A stretch of 64,000 nt of DNA, from contig WACJ01000084.1 in the NCBI GenBank assembly GCA_008973525.1, forward strand, positions 806,001 through 870,000, given 5' to 3'. Of this stretch, positions 45,365-56,309 are shown piece by piece. The stretch comes from Stenopsyche tienmushanensis. Lineage: Eukaryota; Arthropoda; Insecta; Trichoptera; Stenopsychidae. The notes under the pieces are model-generated. The model was not told where the DNA came from. It saw only the letters and a program-made list of their open reading frames with translations, and made no database searches. Made by a program: the position numbers and the translations under genes. Position 1 is the stretch's first letter, and each line of letters begins with the position of its first letter.

Positions 45365-46525
45365 ATTTCCAACTATGATTATTATTCGCAACTCGCGTAT
45401 AAATTCTCTCATAACTAATATATTCCTATTCGAATAATTTTATCCTTGTTTAACAATATGCGGGTGTCTAGCAACTTTTGGAAAGTTTCCTATAGAAATT
45501 GCACATATAAACCATATTTATAGATACATAAGAACATCCTCGCTATATTTATAGGACGCCACATTTTTGTTAATGGAAATAAATAATAAGAAATTATGCA
45601 TAGTTCGGTTAGATGTTGCTTTTTGCCATCGATACATTGGATTTAAGTGTATTTTATGTATGTACAAGCCATTTCAATATATTTAGTATTTGTGGATAAA
45701 ATGCTAGTAAAGATTTTAAATCAAGTTTGAATTTTATTTCCATTTGGTCCATTAGTTTCTGAGATGTATATATAAAAATATGAACAATCTGAATACTTAT
45801 CAAAAAACTCTCAATAGAGCCTCGGGGGTTTTAAGCAAGGTTTATGTGATCCGCTTATGTGTCTGGGAATAACTTACTAAAATAAATTTGAAACATTTTT
45901 TTCATACTAGGTGCTAAAAATAAAGCAATACAAAAACTCAACAAACACAGCGTAAAAATGAAGAACTCTTATTATGGTTGCAAGAAAATAAGCAGTCATG
46001 TTGAGGGCAGCGCCCACCTGAGCTTTCAAAGGTCAGAACGGTATCTGGCAGCTTTGAAAATCAAGATTATTTTATCGATATCGATTGTTTTCAAGCTCGT
46101 GATTGTCAATCACAGTGTCAGCTGTGTGTCGGAAATCATCATTCATCTGAAAGCGGCTTCTGTTAGAACCGATAAAGTATCATTAAGTCGGCGTTTGTCA
46201 AACTATTGAGAGAATTTACAATTAAATAATGGCTCGTGTGATCATACTTTCTTTGCAATTTTTTTGCGTGTTTGTAATACCTTGAGGACAATTCTCACGA
46301 AGATCAACAGTACAAACAATGCAAACGAACGAGTTCGAAGACTAGTTTCGGAATCGTTGCGGATTTGCTAGTCGTCTTCAAACGAAGCCGGTTGACGCTA
46401 AAGAGCTAGTGTTGTTTTTCAAGGCACTGAATGCTTATAAATTGAATATGGTTAAATAATTATAAGCATTACGGCTATTTATTAAATATAAATTGAACAT
46501 AATTTAGCCATATTTTCGATTCATA
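45365..46525. other. Non-coding DNA with a hairpin near 46340-46380
   Basis: No gene is supported. GAAGACTAG (about 46337) pairs with CTAGTCGTCTTC (about 46370), a small imperfect hairpin in a GC-richer patch. The frame 45958-46209 has no recognisable motif. Confidence 0.4.
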
Positions 46526-46529
46526 TTAA

Positions 46530-46865
46530 TTTATGGACAAAGTTCAAAATACTTGTTTGTTTTTTTTTTTAGAGAATTTAAAAGTCGACATTTCTCATTC
46601 GTTTGGACATTTTATAGCTTTGGAAGCTCAGAACTATTTTTTTAAAAACCAATTGCATAAAATAATCATTTATTTAATTTTTTTTCAAAATACAAAACAG
46701 TTATTTTGTGCTATTACGACCACAAATGAAAAAGTTAAGACGATTTTGACAACCCTGATATTTAGGACATAGACCCAAATTTGTAAAATGTAGCAAAAGA
46801 CCCCAATAACCCGAAAAAAAAAAGTCTTGTTGATCCATGTGCAAAATACTCCGTACATATACTAA
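46530..46865 (+). repeat. Dispersed repeat family B, copy 2
   Basis: Relative of 1215-1440 in the same orientation (GTCGACATTTCTCATTCGTT, AACCAATTGCATAAAATAAT). It has an additional internal stretch of about 100 bp (46695-46790). It ends CCATGTGCAAAATACTCCGT, where copy 1 has CCATGTGCCAAACACCCTGT. The open frame 46533-46772 within it is not shared with copy 1 and is not a gene. Confidence 0.65.
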
Positions 46866-46869
46866 ATAT

Positions 46870-48155
46870 TTGTATTAAAAACTGTATTATATTTATTCTT
46901 AAATGTGTTAAAGGGACCAGGAGTAATCAAAATTTAGTGATTTATCCTTTTACATTCCGTTTGTATCGAGACGCGGTTCAAGAAACATATTTTTTGTTAC
47001 CATTAGAAGAAGGAATAAAGGCAAATATTAAAAATGGCAATTTAAGGGACGTTTCTACCTTGTTGGCCTTAAAAGAGATCGATTTTTTAACATTTTTTTG
47101 TGCAAAAAATATTAAATATAGAATATTGATATTTCATATGTTGGACTAAGCGATCTTTATTGAACATAAAAATATTTTTTAAAGTTTGACAAAATATAGT
47201 AGTGGGAGTGGGGGGAGCCACGTATGTCGATGGACGAGCGATGACATTCTTCACCATGGAAGTCCTAAGTCCTGGACAGGTGATTTGCAGCAAAAAAGCT
47301 AAACATATTTTTACTTTGTATAATATTGTGCATAGTATAGACTATAGTTATAAATAAATATTAAAAAATAGTGAGTGTTTGAAGAAAAATGCGTGTTTTT
47401 ACCAACTTTTTTTGTAGTTTTTTGGTCATAAAAAAACGGTTGAATATTTTTAGATAATTGTAGCTTATACGATGAAGAAGTTTATTATACGCGTGTTTGC
47501 CAAATTTCATAAAGAATGCTCATCTAGGGCGTGTGGGAGCACTTCCATGAGCTTAGAAAAAGTAGTTTCAAGAACCAACCAACAAGGTAGAAACGTCCAA
47601 CAAGGTCCATTGAACCAACAAGGTAGAAACGTCTTAGTGATGTTCCTAGAACAAAATATTATATGATGTGCTCACATCATCCACGGAATAAGATTTTTAA
47701 ATGACTTGTTGTCCTTGAACAAAAGTTCAAGAATAGATTCTTCGTATAAATGAATAAGGTAATGTATTATTATCTTTATGGTAATTTATATCCATGTATT
47801 ATCGCATATCGAAATAAAACGATAAAGAACTATTAGAGCATCTTTTTTCTTAATTTCGATGAAAGCTTTTTTCCAATTGTCAATGAAAATTATTAGCTAA
47901 AAGATTAAGCTATGTTTGTGTAAAATATAATAAAACAGGCAAGCTACTGTTCTACCGGCTGCTATAAGCTACGTATAGACATAATAGATGTAAACCTGAA
48001 TACATACTCGTACTAAATTCAGTTATAATATTGTGTATCTTGAGATATAGTAATCAAAATTAAAATATGTGGTTTGCGAATATAGACGCGCATGGCCTGT
48101 GGGCATAGGCTCTCAGTCGCGCCTATAGATATATTCGTCATCTTTATAATGTTGC
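46870..48155. other. Non-coding DNA with a short tandem duplication
   Basis: No gene is firmly supported. The frame 46937-47149 has a coding-like run (VSTLLALKEIDFLTFF) that I cannot assign. ACCAACAAGGTAGAAACGTC occurs twice, at 47578-47597 and 47614-47633, a 36-bp period tandem duplication. Confidence 0.45.
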
Positions 48156-48169
48156 TTAACAAACATCAA

Positions 48170-48560
48170 ATGGTGTTTTATGAAAAATAGTTTTGTTGTT
48201 TGGATAAATGCAAATGAATACGATAAGGACTAGATTGCAGAGAAGTCACGGTGATTGTACGATGGCCTAGCGAAGCTATCATCTATTATTTGTCATGCAA
48301 CATAGAGAAACCATCACAGTGGAGTCTATCTGTTGAGTATTCAAAATAATGCATGAGGAATTGCGTCTATGTCAGCCTTCTCTGGTCAATAGACGTGGGC
48401 CGATACTTCTGCACGATAATGCAAGACAGCACGTTTCACAATTTACCGTGTGAAAACTATTGGAATTGGGACACGAAGCTCTCGTCCTCCCACCGTGTTC
48501 ATCTGACTCGCCACCTTACAACAATCTTCAATCAAGACTTATTTTAGCTCTTATTCCATT
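48170..48560 (+). mobile_element. Mariner transposase C-terminal remnant
   Basis: Decayed plus-strand reading: KVTVIVRWPSEAIIYY (the V.VWW...G.I.Y block with the second catalytic position), then, after a frameshift, MHEELRLCQPSLVNRRGPIL and LLHDNARQHVSQFTV. This is the third catalytic block (LLHDNARPH). Next come KLLELGHEALVLPPCSSD and the tail. The D of HDNAR is intact, but the second aspartate block has lost WWD (RWPSEA). At least one stop and two frameshifts are present. No termini seen. Dead copy. Confidence 0.85.
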
Positions 48561-48564
48561 CAAT

Positions 48565-48985
48565 AATAATGCGCAATAAATGCTTTTAGAGTAAACTTAA
48601 AACAGAATTTCTCAATCTTATTAAATCGGACATTTCATGTGAAAAATGATGATACATTGGTGAGTCATAATAGTCGTGAGAAACGTAATAAATTGGAATA
48701 TGAATAACAGATCATTCAAAAATAAATAAAACTTCTAACTGCAGAATGATTTAAATTCACACAAATATTATAAAAATAATTTTGCAATGTTATATTATAT
48801 TTATAAGTGAGAATTCAATGTTTTTTGGGTATGACAGTGTTGCATAAACCTAATGTAAACTTAAAAAAGGAAACATTACATTGACCAAAAACATGATGAT
48901 AATGCTGTTATGATTTGAGCGTGTATGTCGGTGATTAGGGCTGCTAATTATGAAATAATAGATCAGCATATTTAAAAATTCCAAA
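48565..48985. other. AT-rich non-coding DNA
   Basis: Nothing recognised. Confidence 0.5.
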
Positions 48986-48989
48986 AAAT

Positions 48990-49190
48990 AATTCATGACA
49001 AAGTGCAGAAATATAAAATGTAGGCAATCGTCTTTAATGCATAACACAAATCTAGCTGTGGTTTTTAGACATTTGCTTAAATATAATCGAAACGACATCG
49101 CAGTCTCCCGATCTTAAACATATTGAACACATTTGGGGTGTTATTAAAAAAAGATGATTAAAACTTGGTTATATCGATATTTACACAATC
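48990..49190 (+). mobile_element. Tc1-type transposase C-terminal fragment
   Basis: The plus strand reads HNTNLAVVFRHLLKYNR and, after a one-base shift, TSQSPDLKHIEHIWGVIKKR. This is the Tc1 C-terminal signature (W.SQSPDLNPIEH(L/I)W..(L/I)K.R). The final catalytic D/E region is recognisable (SPDL...EH), with N-P changed to K-H. A stop follows KKR. About 200 bp of element remain and no terminus is visible. Confidence 0.8.
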
Positions 49191-49194
49191 TTTC

Positions 49195-50700
49195 ATACAT
49201 GCGATTTATGCTTTTATATTTATATAGATTCAATTCAAATTTAAAAAGTCTTACCGTTTAATATTTCTTTTATAGGACGGCTAGTATTCCCAGATGATGA
49301 TTTTCCAACCTGCAACAAAGGATACTCGGTTTATATGCATGTTTTATTCAGTGGGCACGAATTCATTAATTGAAATTTTAGATATTGGCTATGATTGAAT
49401 TTGATTTATAAAACATTTAAGCGTAATTAGAACGATTTAAATATGCAAAGCTTATGCATTGTTATGACTCCATTCGAACATCGAATGACAATCGGTAATT
49501 ATTAATTGTACGCTGTAATTTTCTATTGTGCCGAATGTCCGATTCGGGCCGATAGTAGAAATTTACAAAAGCGCAATTTGTAATCCAATATATACGAATC
49601 GACATATTTAATTTCCAATACGAGCCGATACAATCGCCGTGCCTGGAAACATAAAAAAATATTTTCATTCGGCACACGCGTCGTAATCTCTTCGTTAATA
49701 TTTGAGCGTATTGGCGGAGCCGATCGAAACGAGTGTATTGGGTTATCTCTATTCGTCATAACCATTCCTCACATCCATAATTAAGCACGGGGTCAGCCCG
49801 AACAGAATGGAGATAACGGAGTAACGATGTGTGCCTATTTGTGGGGTTCCAGAGCAAGGTTCGAGAGTCGGGGGGGCTAACAACCGTTCAAGATTGACAG
49901 ACCCTTCCTTTTATTCGAGTCACGCAACGCTTCTGCGACACGCCACCACCCATCCTCACGACAAAAAGGAAAAGTGTACCGATGATGGTTGAGAAATTCG
50001 ACAATGAGGAGCGAGGGTCCTCCGGAACTATAAAATAACTAAGACAGTGTCCGACGCCCCAAAACAACCCCTCTCTTTTCAAAGTCGACAGCGGTGGAAA
50101 TTATTGACTTTTTCACCCACAAATCGTACCCTGCTCTCGAAGCCCTAGAAGATTCCTATTTAATATATTGAGTGCCCCATGATTCACTTACGCCCCATCA
50201 ATGGCCCCCTGGATGGATTAATGGGAAACGTGGATGTGTCATACATACTTTGGCACGCGAAATTTAATTATTAATAAACTTTAATATTCACAACCATCGA
50301 GAGCTTATTCGCTATTCAATACAGCTTGACATTTTCATTAAGATCTTACGAATGTATTAATTGAAAATTTATGCAATGACACCTAACGTATTGCGTATGA
50401 ATAGTGAAACAAAGAAACATACCACTATAAGGTAAATATTTTATTCTTAACACATTACGTTCGGGAAGCATAGTAATATGATCTAAGTCGGTTGATGACT
50501 AGTTGGCTAAAATTTTATTAAGCAATGCCTTTTTGCATTTTTTTTCGTATGAGGATTTATTGAAACTATTTTTTTCTAAAATTGAGCACATTTCCAATTC
50601 ACAGAGTGACCAAAAACAATAGATAATTTTCGGTTCAACGTGTATTTATAAACTAAAAAATATTCCAAGAGTTTTGTTCTGGAAACAACTCCACACTATT
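49195..50700. other. Non-coding DNA; GC-richer 49460-50230
   Basis: No gene is supported. The 49460-50230 part is moderately GC-rich with overlapping motif-free frames on the minus strand. At about 50026-50037 GGAACTATAAAATAAC looks TATA-like, but no downstream gene is recognisable. Confidence 0.4.
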
Positions 50701-50704
50701 ATAT

Positions 50705-51610
50705 TAGGGGGACCCATAAGTAATCTTTTTTTTTGAGAGCGTGTTTTTACATGTCAGTTATCGCTGACGCGTCGATTAAAGAGATTATTATCGATTGGAG
50801 ACTTATTTATTCACCAACAAATAAAAGTAAACTCGTTATCTACACCATGTCAGACACACAGCCGTCAGAAGAACATATTCGTCATCATATGCTCTTCCAC
50901 CTTAAAATGGGTTGTAACGCAACACAGACATCTAAGAAAATTTGTGGTGTTTACAGTAAAATTCTTAAAGTCAACAAGTGTCAACGATGGTTTTGAAGAT
51001 TCTCAAATGGTAATTTTTAGCCTGGTTGATGACCATCAAAGTGGGAGACCTATTGAATTCGATACCGAGCTGCTGAAATCGCTAGTGAATTCAGATCCAA
51101 AATTAAGTATGACACAAATAACGTCAAGACTCGGGGCTACTTGGGCAACAATGCAAAGACACCAACACGCGATTGCCAAAAGTTACAGAGAGGACGTTTG
51201 GATTCCTCACCAATTGTCCGACACAAACAGGGATCAACGACGAAGTTGCTGCACATCGTTTATAACTAGACACCTTAACGAGCAATTTCTACACCGAATT
51301 ATAGCTTGTAATGTAAAATGGATAGTATACGATAATATTAAAAGAACTAAGCAGTGGCTTTCAACTAATCAACCGGCTCTACCAACTCCTAAACCTTCTT
51401 TGACTATAAAAAAGGTTCTCTTGAGCATATGGTGGGATTGTGGTGGGATAATACACTTTGAATTTCTATATTTAGGAGAAACTATCTATGCACAAATTTA
51501 TTGCTCACAATTAGACAAGAAGTAAATGCAAAGTTTTTAGAAAAACATACAAATTTCGTCAACCGAAAAGGCATGATGTTGCATCGATGAAAAAAACGAT
51601 GCAGATTGAT
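50705..51610 (+). mobile_element. Mariner element, nearly full transposase but inactivated
   Basis: The 5' terminus TTAGGGGGACCCATAAGTAATC abuts a TA. The transposase starts at ATG 50847 (MSDTQPSEEHIRHHMLFHLK), with the first helix-turn-helix ending CQRWF. A TGA (50994) and a +1 shift follow. Then come FSLVDDHQSGRPIEFDTELLK, GATWATMQRHQHAI, YREDVWIPHQLSDTNRDQRR, FLHRIIACNVKW, YDNIKRTKQWL, and VLLSIWWDCGGIIHFEFL..GETI. The first catalytic aspartate block TGDEKW is CNVKW (Asn at 51310-51312), so the enzyme is dead. A stop after SQLDKK and more shifts precede FVNRKGMMLHR (about 51580), where the third catalytic block is lost. No 3' end was found. Confidence 0.92.
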
Positions 51611-51989
51611 AAGTCAAAGTGATCACTATCATGGTCTAAATTTTTTGAATATTATAAAAATATATGGCAATCATTTTGTGTAAAATACGTATTTAGAAGT
51701 GTTAGACGTAATTTAAAATCAGTATTTTTAATTGACCCGCACGTAATGTGTATGAATGAACTCAATGAAATTTATCATTAATTCATAGATCGTTTTCTAT
51801 CATAACATTCAGAAAAATTAACTTAACTATATGTGGGTTAATTGAAATCTACTTATTAAAATCTAGGATGACTAGAAAAATCACATCTCAAGAGGAGGAA
51901 AGATTCATAATATTCTCTTAGATATCAATTATAGATTGATATGACCCAAAAAAAAAAACGAAAAAAAAAGTTTTTAGGATGTAAAAAGA

Positions 51990-52090
51990 TCCTTCAACAC
52001 CAAAACTGAGAAAATCTGTTTTAATGGGATGAAATTAACGATGTCAGATTTCACTAAGAGCTCTTTGTTGACTTTTTGAGGACTTCAATA
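51990..52090 (+). repeat. Short dispersed repeat shared with 13455-13540
   Basis: TTTTAATGGGATGAAATTAA, CGATGTCAGATTTCACTAAG and AGCTCTTTGTTGACTTTTT match the 13.5-kb segment with few differences. A short A-rich stretch (51948-51969) lies upstream. Confidence 0.65.
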
Positions 52091-52094
52091 TCAT

Positions 52095-54155
52095 CTGAAA
52101 TTTCATTCCTAACATGGCGAAATAAATATTTCTTTGAGATTATTTTTGTTTTAATCGAATAGTTGAATTTCATACCAAGGGAACTTAACTATAGTGGCTT
52201 TTGAGATATATGTTTTAATATATTTTAATTTAATTAAAATTATATTTCGATTCGAAAATAGAGTTTAGTTAATGCAAAAGAGCAAATAAATCAAGTCGAC
52301 CATGATAAAAGCTTTACAGTGTCATTCTATCAGTATTGTGTTCCCAGCAGACATGATTTATAGCAGGAGTAAATAAAACATGGACACAAAAATCCACAAA
52401 AAACACTTATTTGTAGTTTATAAAGCTCTCTTGAAATGTTGCACAATAACCAAAAGAAATATTCTAGTGTCAATTAAATCTTTACTCAGACGCAGTCTCT
52501 AACAACGCCATTGTCTCGATTGAAGTATGTAACTAAGCAAGACTCTTTGAAAATACAGAAATCTCCAGGCTTAACTCCATTACGAACATACATAAGAATA
52601 AAATTCTATCAAGCTTAATTGCAGAGTGAATTTTTTTTTAGTTTACTTTCTGTCTGACTTGGCAAATTTCATCACAATACGTTTCGCTTATGCATCAACT
52701 CTGATGTACTTCAACGCATGAAGTTCGTCGGTCTAGACGACAAAACTGACAAGACCCTAATCGATCCTGCATCCATTCGGTCAAATCTAATTTATTAAAG
52801 CATTCTCTTTAGAGTACGAAGCTTTAAATGCTGTAGATTTGCCATTAAGATGAGACCCTAAGCGAAATATTTAGTTAATACATGTATAAACTATTAGGCG
52901 ACGTCGCGTTTACTTCTGGGGGTATTCGCCCAGGAGACAAAGATGGTAATGGAGTCGGTGGCGAGGATTATGGAAGAATGAGAAAATGGAGAAGCTCCCC
53001 GGGTGATGGGAAACATCCCATAATTCTAGCTAATTACGAGTACGTAATAACAAAGATTACGATACTTAAACCCTCGAGAAAGATTTGTGCTCGGTGATAG
53101 GACTGTTGCCACGGACCATTTTATTTTTACGGCCTTATATATTTGGAGTCAGGACGTATAGGGAATCCTTGTATGGTCTTAATTAACATCATGGTTCATT
53201 ACGCATTTAGTGCCGTTTCGTATTGCGTCAGTTTTCAGTCGATCAAACGGATTAATGAGCATTAGAACAAAATGGAATTCCATTTTCGGTGAATGCGCAA
53301 TGACTGAGCAATAACGCAATGAGTGGATCGTTTTGCAAGATTTTGAATACAGGCACCGAAGATAAGTTGGGTATGGAGGCTTTTAGTGTTTAAAAAAAAT
53401 GCTCTCCGAATTAAATAAATACAGACAGCTCCTGTTTTGTATTCCTGGAAGGATTCATGGCAAAAAAAATTATCCCCTATGACTATTATTTGTGATACTC
53501 ATGTTCTTTTATTTCAGCCTTTAAAGCGTCTCGCTATATATATATATATTTTAATAAAATTGGAAAAAATATAATGAAAACATTTTCGTATATTTCATAG
53601 TATCAGGTTATGCTATATAAATACTATTTCGACGAAATTTTATCTTTTATTATACAAGTTACCTATATATTAATAAAATCATATGACTGAATATTATATT
53701 ATTATTTTGGTTATATAGACTTTGAAAGCCTTTTATTTACAGTACCTTTTCAATATAATATCACTATCTATGAAATAAATATTTTATCAAAATGACTATA
53801 TTCTTCTTCACTAGGACTTGTAATTTTACTTACTCCAGTCCCTTTCGGGAACGCTTGTAAGCAATTTCTCTATAGATTTTTACACTATTTAGTGAGAATG
53901 ACTTTTTAAAAATGTTAAACTATCCTTTTTTAGCAATAAAATTAAGAAATGACCGTTGTTTTTCAAATGGCTTCAAATTCCATTTTTTTATCCAAATCAT
54001 GAGAGCTTTCTCCATCTTCTCTTATATTATTTCTGGATCTTATTTTATTCATTATAATTCAATGATCATACAAAATCGACAGAGTTATATAACATCCATT
54101 GAAGATCTTATTCAGATTAGCAACAACCAATTGTAAAATATGAAATAATGGGCCT
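52095..54155. other. Non-coding DNA; GC-richer 52880-53350; (TA) microsatellite near 53537
   Basis: No gene is supported. A TA-dinucleotide run lies at about 53535-53549. The frame 52882-53097 is Gly/Asp-rich without a known motif. The 53200-53340 stretch has several ATTACGCA/GCGCAAT-type sites of unknown meaning. Confidence 0.45.
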
Positions 54156-54160
54156 TTTAA

Positions 54161-54565
54161 CGCAATCGCGGACACGTCTATAATTACAGACGAACCTAAG
54201 CTAACCTTCAGTCTAACGATTTCACTATCATGCAGGTATGTAGGCTGAGAACGTCCTAGTTTTTCAATAAAAGATTCATATTTTAACCACGATTACAACA
54301 TGCCTATGTTTCACAGCCATCTTTTTATAATTTCACACACCTCAGTTTTAATATCCGCTAATCTAGTGAACATTCAAAAATAGATAATAATGAAATTGAA
54401 GGGTTTACAATATATGCACGTCGATAGTTACAGGAAGTCTAAGATCAAATATCGCAAAGCATTAGAGGAGACACGAAGCGAGGAATAATAATAGTGTATT
54501 TATTGATGGTTTACCTCAATTTCTATGTTCATGAATTGCGTCGCTAATCTGTGTCCGCGAATGCG
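54161..54565. mobile_element. piggyBac-type MITE with TTAA target duplication (405 bp)
   Basis: The left end CGCAATCGCGGACACGTCTA (54161 on) is mirrored by the right end, whose reverse complement is CGCATTCGCGGACACAGATT, giving 14 of 15 identical terminal bases. It is flanked on both sides by TTAA (54157-54160 and 54566-54569), the exact target duplication made by piggyBac transposases. The interior (405 bp) has no open frame of note and is AT-rich. Its ends differ from those of the 34.2-kb element, so it belongs to another piggyBac lineage. The well-kept ends suggest it is among the younger insertions here. Confidence 0.85.
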
Positions 54566-54569
54566 TTAA

Positions 54570-55015
54570 GTATACCATATATACAAAAAAATATTTGTAT
54601 TTAAAATGTTTTTTATGCAGCAGAAGACTGAATCAATGAAATAAACCTAATTGGTAAATGATAAAATAACGACTATTTAACAAATTTAATTTCATAATTA
54701 GAATAAAATGTTTGTTTGTCTGTATGTTCGTTTGTCTTCTTATAAATTTCTTTGATCGGATTTAAATCAAAATTTAAATTCGTATTATTTAACAACTTAA
54801 CAAGCCAGATGCTTAGATTGGCATTCGCCAATTAATCGAGGCGTTTGATTTATTTAATTGCTATTTTAAGAATCGAAATTTTAATGGTATAACTCCGCCT
54901 AGTAAGATTTTTTTCTCTAATAGTTTTGAGATAAAAACAAATAGTAAAGATGATTGATTTTGTAGCATATTTAGATTTTTTTCTATGAGGGGGAGGGGGG
55001 AAGTCAGACAAAAAA
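54570..55015. other. AT-rich non-coding DNA with a TGTTTGTCTGTATG-type patch
   Basis: At about 54710-54740 GTTTGTTTGTCTGTATGTTCGTTTGTC is a decayed simple repeat. Nothing else recognised. Confidence 0.5.
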
Positions 55016-55019
55016 GAAG

Positions 55020-55640
55020 CCTTAGCGTTAAAACAGAGGCGTCACCCGGTGTTCATAATTCGATTACAGATGTTTCGGCCATCTGTTGAAAGCCTCTTGT
55101 TAGCTTTTCAGGCTGAGCTTACAATACGATTATTTGGGAAAAGCTCGAGTGGCCAAGCGCCCCGAAACCTTGAAACTTTTTACTCTGAAAAGAAATATGT
55201 TTTTCTTTCACGGCGAAAATGAAAAGCCTTTTAGTGAACCGAAATGTCTCGCAATACTTCTCAAGGCTCCGTCTCGACGCAACTATTTGTCATAGCTTTC
55301 GCGGTAAGTTTTAAATAAACATTTATGCCTGGCGGTGTTTGTTTCGGTCTTGATTCATGAGCGGTTCGCCTCGTGTGCGCTCACAATCTTCAAGGCAGAC
55401 ATTAGCAACGAAATCATGTAAACAAATTGTATGAAATCTGCCGTCGTTTAATCCGTTACCGCATTCGTTATAACCGGAGTGGAAGCCACCATTCGAGCTA
55501 ATACAATGGGAGTATTTAAACGTAATGAATTACATTTAACGAAATTACCGAGACGACGATCTCATCCACGTGGAAATTACATTTAAAGGACACGTGTTTT
55601 TATTTTGGCATCATCTGAAATGTAACAAGGGATAAAATTT
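55020..55640. promoter_or_regulatory. Possible regulatory block with two E-boxes
   Basis: A roughly 600-bp GC-richer block without coding signal. Two identical CACGTG E-boxes lie 24 bp apart (55567-55572 and 55591-55596), the second within GGACACGTGTTTTTATTTTGG. The block is compositionally distinct from its AT-rich flanks. A regulatory role is inferred only from motif pairing and composition. Confidence 0.25.
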
Positions 55641-55644
55641 CACC

Positions 55645-56180
55645 CTTAAAATACTTTAACTTAATAACAGCCCGACGGAGATACCTGAGACTTTATTAGG
55701 TGCAAAGTTTTTCTTAGTGTAGTAATATGAGATTTTAATATAGTACCTCTGTAACTTTCAAGTATACCTTACGAACTCAAAAAAAACCTTCTTGAAATTC
55801 AACTCGGTAAATAAGCACATTATATGGTGCTTTGAAAGATTTAATAATATTTTTTTAATCAAAAATATTTATATTTATTTCAAAATCATCGTTTCGTATT
55901 TATATTATATTTTAAATGGGCAGAGCCTATATATTTTATTCAAATAATCTATAAAAAAAAACAATTAAAAAATTAAGCACCCGGAATATTAAAATTTTTG
56001 AATCTGTTTGGTGAAGAGCGTGGGGTAAATCCGAACGTCGCACTTGAGAGGCATGCACGTTAATTTGAATGATGCACATTTCACATTTTATAGTTTTATT
56101 TCTTATAGTATTTTAATTTCATCAATAATTAATTATAACTATTAACTGAAGTCATTTAAACTTTCAATAACAGATTATTA
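55645..56180. other. AT-rich non-coding DNA
   Basis: Nothing recognised. Confidence 0.5.
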
Positions 56181-56186
56181 ATATAT

Positions 56187-56307
56187 TAACACATCACTCA
56201 ATAAGTTCATAGGATTATTATTCACTTTAAATTTTTTTCTTCTTCATTTGAGCTCATCTTTTCGCAAATAATTCGAAAAAATCCTACAAATTTATTGAGA
56301 TGTGTTA
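56187..56307. mobile_element. Palindromic MITE (121 bp), family D
   Basis: The left arm TAACACATCACTCAATAAGT then TCATAGGAT is mirrored by ATCCTACAAATTTATTGAGA then TGTGTTA at the right end, with about 5 differences over 29 bp. A related single arm occurs at 62190-62225 (ATCCTACGAATTTATTGAGT). It has no coding capacity. The TA-rich flanks fit a Tc1/mariner-type small element, but the flanking duplication cannot be separated from the ends. Confidence 0.7.
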
Positions 56308-56309
56308 GC

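Noticed and set aside
48070..48145. Possible inverted repeat around CGAATATAGACGCGC and GCGCCTATAGATATATTCG
   Set aside because: The arms match only partly and no second copy was seen, so the evidence for a MITE is too weak.
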